Source of the DNA: Franzmannia pantelleriensis
GTDB lineage: Bacteria > Pseudomonadota > Gammaproteobacteria > Pseudomonadales > Halomonadaceae
Direction: 5' to 3'
Length of the DNA stretch: 64,000 bases
Assembly: GCF_900102875.1 (NCBI RefSeq)
Contig: NZ_FNGH01000001.1
Coordinates: 152,993 to 216,992 of the forward strand
This document shows positions 60,182-64,000 of this stretch, one piece after another. A program made the translations under genes and the position numbers. Each line of letters begins with the position of its first letter. Position 1 is the first letter of the stretch. The notes under the pieces are model-generated. The model was not told the DNA's origin. It searched no databases and saw only the letters and a list, made by a program, of their open reading frames with translations.

Positions 60182-61491
60182 GTGGCATCACGCCGCTGCT
60201 CGACACCCTGCTGCATCAGGTGCTGGGCAAGCGTGTCGATGTGCCGGTACAGCGTGACCTGAATGAGCCGGTACGCCCCACCGATCCAAGCCGTGCTACG
60301 CGCGCGGTGCACAGCGACTCGCGCCTCGACTCCCGTCAGCCCGGCCTCCAGGGGTTGGGAGGTGCCGCGGTGCGGGAAGGGGGGCGACCTCCAGGGGTGG
60401 CCTTGCCGGGCGGCGATGCGCCGTCTTCCACCCATACCCACTTCAGTCAGGCGGCGCGCACCATTGCCGATATCCTGGTCAAGTTTCCTGCACCGCCGTC
60501 GACGCTGCGACCCGCTGCGCCGCTGCTGGTCGCGACAACGGGCGCGGACGTCTCTGCCGGGCAGCTGGCAGGCCAGTTGCAGTCGTCGATCAATCACAGT
60601 GGGCTATTCTACGAGTCGCATTTGGGGCGCTGGTTCCGTGGTGAGCTGCCGCGCCAGACCCTCGAGGCTCAACCACAGATGCAGCTTAGCCAGGCGCCTC
60701 GGACATCCGCGGTGCCTACCATGGTTGCCGCTGATAGGGTTGCTACTGGTAGCGTGCTGCAATGGCCCTCCGCACCGGTATCGCCGCGCGGTCCACTGGT
60801 ATTCAGTGGTCCCTTCTTGGCAGTCAGTGCGTCATCTTCACCGGGCACTGCGCAGGAGGTTCACCAGGGCCTCGCCAGATCGGCTGGTGCGACTGCCCCT
60901 GGCGGGTATATACCGTTATCTCCTTCGCCGTCACCTAGTCCTCATACGCCTGCGGGGTCATCATTGGCTGGCCCGGCTAACCAGATGCCTCCTTCTCAGG
61001 CTGCCGCGGCCTTTGCTGCCCAGGCAGCCGAGGGGGCCGAGATGTCTGCCACACGTGGCCCGGGAGCGCTGACGGAGTCTGCCAACGAGCTGCTACAGGG
61101 CTTGATTCGTCATCAGTTGGAAGTGCTGGTGACGCCGGTGCTGCGTTGGGAGGGCGATGTGTGGTCGGGGATCTTCATGGCGTTGATGATCCAACTACCC
61201 GACGATCGACCCCGTTCCTCGCAGGGGGGGGAGGAAGGATCTGAGCACGACGAGGATCCCGCCTGGCACTCCACGCTATCGCTGACGCTGCCTGCACTAG
61301 GGGAGATTCACGTTGATCTGCGGCTCAAGGGGGAGCGGGTGGCGCTGACGTTGGAGAGCGCGTCGCATGAGGTGGTCGAGCGGCTCGAGGCAGGCAAGGA
61401 AACGCTGCGTGATCGCCTGACGGCGCGTGGCTTCAGCCAGGTGGCCCTGCTGGCGCGGCTGCGCCTCGAGGAGGGTGATCGCCATGAGTGA
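60178..61491 (+). CDS. fliK: Flagellar hook-length control protein FliK-like
   Basis: A 437-residue protein. The N-terminal 300 residues are low-complexity, rich in Pro, Ala, Ser and Gln, as in the ruler part of FliK. The C-terminal domain (about 330-437) resembles the FliK switch domain: WSGIFMALMIQLPDD, HSTLSLTLPALGEIHVDLRLKGERVALTLE. In FliK this domain contacts FlhB to change export specificity. The next gene is an isolated FlhB C-terminal domain, which fits a functional pair. Its GTG start overlaps the fliT stop. Confidence 0.82.
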   Translation: MSGITPLLDTLLHQVLGKRVDVPVQRDLNEPVRPTDPSRATRAVHSDSRLDSRQPGLQGLGGAAVREGGRPPGVALPGGDAPSSTHTHFSQAARTIADILVKFPAPPSTLRPAAPLLVATTGADVSAGQLAGQLQSSINHSGLFYESHLGRWFRGELPRQTLEAQPQMQLSQAPRTSAVPTMVAADRVATGSVLQWPSAPVSPRGPLVFSGPFLAVSASSSPGTAQEVHQGLARSAGATAPGGYIPLSPSPSPSPHTPAGSSLAGPANQMPPSQAAAAFAAQAAEGAEMSATRGPGALTESANELLQGLIRHQLEVLVTPVLRWEGDVWSGIFMALMIQLPDDRPRSSQGGEEGSEHDEDPAWHSTLSLTLPALGEIHVDLRLKGERVALTLESASHEVVERLEAGKETLRDRLTARGFSQVALLARLRLEEGDRHE

Positions 61492-61771
61492 GCGTACGAC
61501 GCCGCCCGGGCGTCGCCAGGCGGTGGCACTGGCCTATCAGGAGAGTGATGGCGCGCCGCGGGTGCTGGCACGGGGCTATGGCGACCTGGCCGAGCAGATT
61601 ATTGCCGAGGCGCAACGTCAGGGTGTATTCGTTCACGATGCGCCTGAGCTGGTCAGTCTGCTGATGCAGATCGATATCGACGAGCGCATCCCGCCGACCC
61701 TGTATGAAGTCATCGCCGAGCTGCTGATCTGGGCGCGTGAGCTATCGCTGGAGACGGAAAAGCGTCAGTAA
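61484..61771 (+). CDS. FlhB C-terminal-domain homologue (EscU/YscU/HrcU switch domain)
   Basis: A 95-residue protein similar to the cytoplasmic domain of FlhB without its membrane part: RRQAVALAYQESDGAPRVLARGYGDLAEQIIAEAQ, then GVFVHDAPELVSLL and IPPTLYEVIAELLIWA. The NPTH autocleavage motif is absent. Such FlhX-type proteins can partly replace the FlhB C-terminal domain in other bacteria. The ATG at 61484 overlaps the end of fliK by 8 bp. Confidence 0.85.
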   Translation: MSERTTPPGRRQAVALAYQESDGAPRVLARGYGDLAEQIIAEAQRQGVFVHDAPELVSLLMQIDIDERIPPTLYEVIAELLIWARELSLETEKRQ

Positions 61772-62117
61772 TGAGAGACAAAATGTAATATTTTGTCTCT
61801 GCATGCAGGCCAGGTTGTCGCACATCGGATACGTCAATATGTTGCACTTACGCTTAACTCTCTGTTTTGGCTTTATTATGTAGTGCTTGATTCAGATCAG
61901 GGTCTGCGACGTTTTCATCAGGTCGTTGATGGTGGGTGTTGAAAGGCGTCATATAAAAGTCTCACACTATGACCATCCTAGGCGGTGCCCATTGAATGGC
62001 ATCTTGGCCAGGCGCCCAGAAGGGCGGACAAAAAATAAGGGCACAACAACGCATTTTGCATTGCCCAGAGCCTCAAGAGCTCGGCCTGATAACGAAATCA
62101 CGCAGGGAACATCCAAC
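61772..62117. other. 346-bp control region upstream of flhDC
   Basis: It holds the hairpin at 61774-61800 right after the upstream gene and then an AT-richer stretch with no gene. The flhDC promoter is expected here, since flhD is the first gene of the master operon. I could not identify a convincing -35/-10 pair or activator site. An open frame starting at 61887 that runs into flhD is most likely untranslated leader. Confidence 0.55.
61774..61800 (+). terminator. Terminator or operator palindrome after the FlhB-like gene
   Basis: Perfect 11-bp arms AGAGACAAAAT / ATTTTGTCTCT with the loop GTAAT begin three bases past the stop codon. The arms contain A- and T-runs on both sides, so it could terminate in either direction. 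Confidence 0.7.
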
Positions 62118-62447
62118 ATGACTACCGATACGATTCTGGACGAGATCCAGGACCTCAATCTGTCCTACCTATTGCTGGTGCAGCGTTTGCTGGGCGAAGA
62201 TCGTGCCTCGGCAATGTTTCGCCTCAAGCTCACAGAAGAGATGGCCGAACTGTTGTCGACGCTCTCTGCCAAGCAGCTGAGCAAGCTGTCGCGCACCAAT
62301 CAACTGCTGTGCCGTCTGTGTTACGACGATGCCGACCAGTTGCGCAAGCTGACCCACAATCAGCGTGAGCAGGGGCTCTCCCAGACCCATGCGGCACTGC
62401 TGATGGCGGCGACGTCGGTGAGTGATGCTGCGCTGCAGGAGGGCTAG
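62118..62447 (+). CDS. flhD: Flagellar transcriptional activator FlhD
   Basis: FlhD, 109 residues. The conserved core reads ILDEIQDLNLSYLLLVQRLLGEDRASAMFRL, as in enterobacterial FlhD. With FlhC it forms the FlhD4C2 complex that opens class II flagellar promoters. The ATG at 62118 starts directly before the conserved helix. flhC follows 2 bp after the stop. Confidence 0.95.
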   Translation: MTTDTILDEIQDLNLSYLLLVQRLLGEDRASAMFRLKLTEEMAELLSTLSAKQLSKLSRTNQLLCRLCYDDADQLRKLTHNQREQGLSQTHAALLMAATSVSDAALQEG

Positions 62448-62449
62448 GC

Positions 62450-63028
62450 ATGGCGGACAAGAGCCTGGTAACTGAAATGCGACAGGTGCAGATGGCCATC
62501 GAGCTGATCGAGCTCGGGGCGCGTTTGCAGGTGCTGGAGACCGAGACCGATCTGAGTCGTGCACGCCTGATTCGTCTCTACAAGGAAGTGCGCGGTATGT
62601 CGCCGCCCAAGGGCATGCTGCCGTTCTCCACCGACTGGTTCATCACCTGGATGCCCAACGTCCACTCCTCGCTGTTCTATAACATCTATCTGCGCCTCAG
62701 GCAGGATCACGGCTGCGAGCGAATGACGGCCTTCGTCAAGGCGTTTCGACTGTATCTCGAGCAGGTTGAGCTGGACGATGCCGAGCCGGTGCTGGGGCTG
62801 ACCCGCGCCTGGACGCTGATCCGCTTCTTCGAAAGCGAGATGCTTGAGCTCAATCCCTGTACCAGCTGTGGTGGGTACTTCGTCGCGCACGCCCACACCC
62901 CGAGCCACGATTTCGTGTGCGGTATCTGTCAGCCGCCGTCACGTGCCGGCAAGACGCGCAAGCGCCTGGCCGCTGCCAAGGCAGTGACGTCCTCCGAGCA
63001 GAGCAGCGCGATCGCCGCCTCGCCCTGA
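62450..63028 (+). CDS. flhC: Flagellar transcriptional activator FlhC
   Basis: FlhC, 192 residues, the DNA-binding partner of FlhD. The zinc site is formed by four cysteines in CTSC and CGIC (about residues 138-160), and the N-terminal part has ELIELGARLQVLETETDLSRARL. The C-terminal tail is basic and Ser-rich. It is the second gene of the flhDC operon, which ends in the terminator at 63049. Confidence 0.95.
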   Translation: MADKSLVTEMRQVQMAIELIELGARLQVLETETDLSRARLIRLYKEVRGMSPPKGMLPFSTDWFITWMPNVHSSLFYNIYLRLRQDHGCERMTAFVKAFRLYLEQVELDDAEPVLGLTRAWTLIRFFESEMLELNPCTSCGGYFVAHAHTPSHDFVCGICQPPSRAGKTRKRLAAAKAVTSSEQSSAIAASP

Positions 63029-63048
63029 ATTTCTGCTGCTTTTCACTC

Positions 63049-63073
63049 GCCCCGCGCCTATCCGGTGCGGGGC
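63049..63073 (+). terminator. Terminator of the flhDC operon
   Basis: A stem of GCCCCGC plus GCC pairing with GGT plus GCGGGGC (one G-T pair) and the loop TATCC lies 20 bp past the flhC stop. It is followed by TTCGTGTAT, only weakly T-rich. Confidence 0.65.
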
Positions 63074-63124
63074 TTCGTGTATCTGAAAGACACTGCCGCA
63101 ACACAAGTTTTTGTCGATTCGCCC

Positions 63125-63151
63125 TCAAGCCAGCGCGGTGAGTGCCGATAA
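63125..63151 (+). promoter_or_regulatory. Sigma-28 (FliA) promoter of motA
   Basis: TCAA, a 15-bp spacer and a perfect GCCGATAA match the sigma-28 consensus with one mismatch. It lies 41 bp before the motA GTG, as in E. coli where motAB is a late, FliA-dependent operon. Confidence 0.85.
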
Positions 63152-63192
63152 CAGTGTTGAAGCCACCCATGCCGTAGCAAAGGATACCGGTC

Positions 63193-64000
63193 GTGCTGAT
63201 ACCTATTGGATTCTTGATCGTTGCATTTTCCGTATTCGGCGGCTTTGCGCTCGCCGGCGGCCATCTCGGGCCTCTGTACCAGCCCACCGAGATCCTGATG
63301 ATCTGTGGCGCCGCCGTTGGCGCCTTCGTTGCTGCCAATAATGGTAAGGCGATGATTGCCACCCTGCGCACGACCTCCAAGCTCAAGCGCACGGTGAAAT
63401 ACAACAAGGAAACCTACATGGAGTTGATGGCCTTGCAGTACAAGCTGCTGGCCAAGGCGCGTCGCGATGGCATGCTGGCCATCGAGCGCGATATCGACAA
63501 TCCCCAGGAGAGCCCGCTGTTCTCAGAGTATCCGAGAATCCAGGCCGACCCGATGATCATGGGGTTTCTGACGGATTACCTGCGGTTGATGATCAGCGGC
63601 AACATGGATCCACACCAGATCGACGAGCTCATGGAGCATGAGATCGAGGCCTTCGAGCATGAGGCGCACATTCCTGCTGATGCCCTGGCCAAAGTCGGTG
63701 ATGCGCTGCCGGCGTTCGGTATCGTGGCCGCGGTACTCGGGGTCATCAAGGCGTTGAGCTCCGCCGATGCTGGGCCCGATGAAATGGGCTATATGATCGC
63801 CCACGCGCTGGTGGGGACCTTCCTGGGGATCCTGCTCGCCTATGGCTTCGTCAATCCGGTGGCCAGCCGCATCGACCGCCAGGTCAACGAGGCGGTCAAG
63901 ATGCTGCAGTGCATTCGCGTGACGCTGTTGGCCAGCCTGAACGGTTATGCACCGCAGCTGGCAGTCGAGTTCGGGCGCAAGGCGCTGCACACCGCCGAGC
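63193..64000 (+). CDS. motA: Flagellar motor stator protein MotA (partial, cut by window end)
   Basis: The first 269 residues of MotA; the frame runs open to the window end. It begins LIPIGFLIVAFSVFGGFALAGG and has the periplasmic HLGPLYQPTEILMICGAAVGAFV, the charged cytoplasmic loop (LLAKARRDGM, around residue 90) and the helices ALPAFGIVAAVLGVIKAL and ALVGTFLGILLAYGFVNPVA. It is the E. coli type of proton channel subunit. The GTG at 63193 fits the family start. motB is expected just beyond the window. Confidence 0.93.
   Translation, partial: MLIPIGFLIVAFSVFGGFALAGGHLGPLYQPTEILMICGAAVGAFVAANNGKAMIATLRTTSKLKRTVKYNKETYMELMALQYKLLAKARRDGMLAIERDIDNPQESPLFSEYPRIQADPMIMGFLTDYLRLMISGNMDPHQIDELMEHEIEAFEHEAHIPADALAKVGDALPAFGIVAAVLGVIKALSSADAGPDEMGYMIAHALVGTFLGILLAYGFVNPVASRIDRQVNEAVKMLQCIRVTLLASLNGYAPQLAVEFGRKALHTAE

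Overview
The window looks like a chromosomal segment of a halophilic or marine gammaproteobacterium of the Halomonas group (Halomonadaceae). This is an inference from several signs: high G+C coding sequence, two betaine-type solute-binding proteins, several TTT and TRAP organic-acid transporters, polyamine uptake genes, an FlhDC-controlled flagellar locus, and Pseudomonas/Halomonas-style REP elements. I recognised no rRNA, tRNA, CRISPR array, prophage or insertion sequence.

Layout. 1-6.0 kb: a REP pair, then a LysR regulator next to a minus-strand catabolic operon (DUF3100 membrane protein, M20 amidohydrolase, beta-hydroxyacid dehydrogenase, aldehyde dehydrogenase). 6.5-11.6 kb: a degenerate GGDEF/EAL protein, then a GcvA-type regulator divergent from a DddP-like M24 protein and an orphan betaine-binding protein. 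11.6-22.3 kb: two complete tripartite tricarboxylate transporters (TctCBA), a LeuCD-type hydro-lyase, an isochorismatase-fold protein, a GntR regulator and an isocitrate-lyase-superfamily lyase. The same 17-bp palindromic core overlaps the -35 box of both transporter promoters, so this looks like one organic-acid regulon. 22.4-28.2 kb: TRAP-TAXI transporter, second GntR regulator and a cytoplasmic gamma-glutamyltransferase-like enzyme. 28.3-33.0 kb: two c-di-GMP genes, a PilZ protein with a dead HD-GYP domain and a GAF-PAS-LOV-GGDEF-EAL protein with a complete flavin-binding LOV signature. 33.2-38.5 kb: MmgE/PrpD, nitrilase-superfamily and CocE-type hydrolases and an OsmF-like betaine-binding protein. 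38.7-42.8 kb: a second flagellar stator pair, REPs, an outer-membrane barrel, a small membrane protein and an EamA transporter.

43.1-50.3 kb is the most striking region. A CsgD-like LuxR regulator and a VpsR-like sigma-54 activator (AT-rich genes) face a six-gene minus-strand operon. Its order (small secreted protein, three-repeat protein, three-repeat protein with long linkers, C39 peptidase, secreted protein, outer-membrane barrel) matches fapABCDEF, the functional-amyloid system of Pseudomonas. A very good -24/-12 sigma-54 promoter lies about 60 bp upstream of fapA, and a bidirectional terminator closes the operon. The joint CsgD-like/VpsR-like control of a Fap operon is the best candidate for an undescribed arrangement.

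50.7-59.2 kb: pyrC, EamA and MFS transporters, a small unknown gene and a polyamine ABC transporter operon. 59.2-64 kb: flagellar genes fliS-fliT-fliK-flhB-like, flhDC and the start of motA (cut by the window end). fliS and motA are each preceded by a clear sigma-28 (FliA) promoter. The window thus carries both the motility master switch and a biofilm-amyloid system, with three c-di-GMP proteins that could link them.
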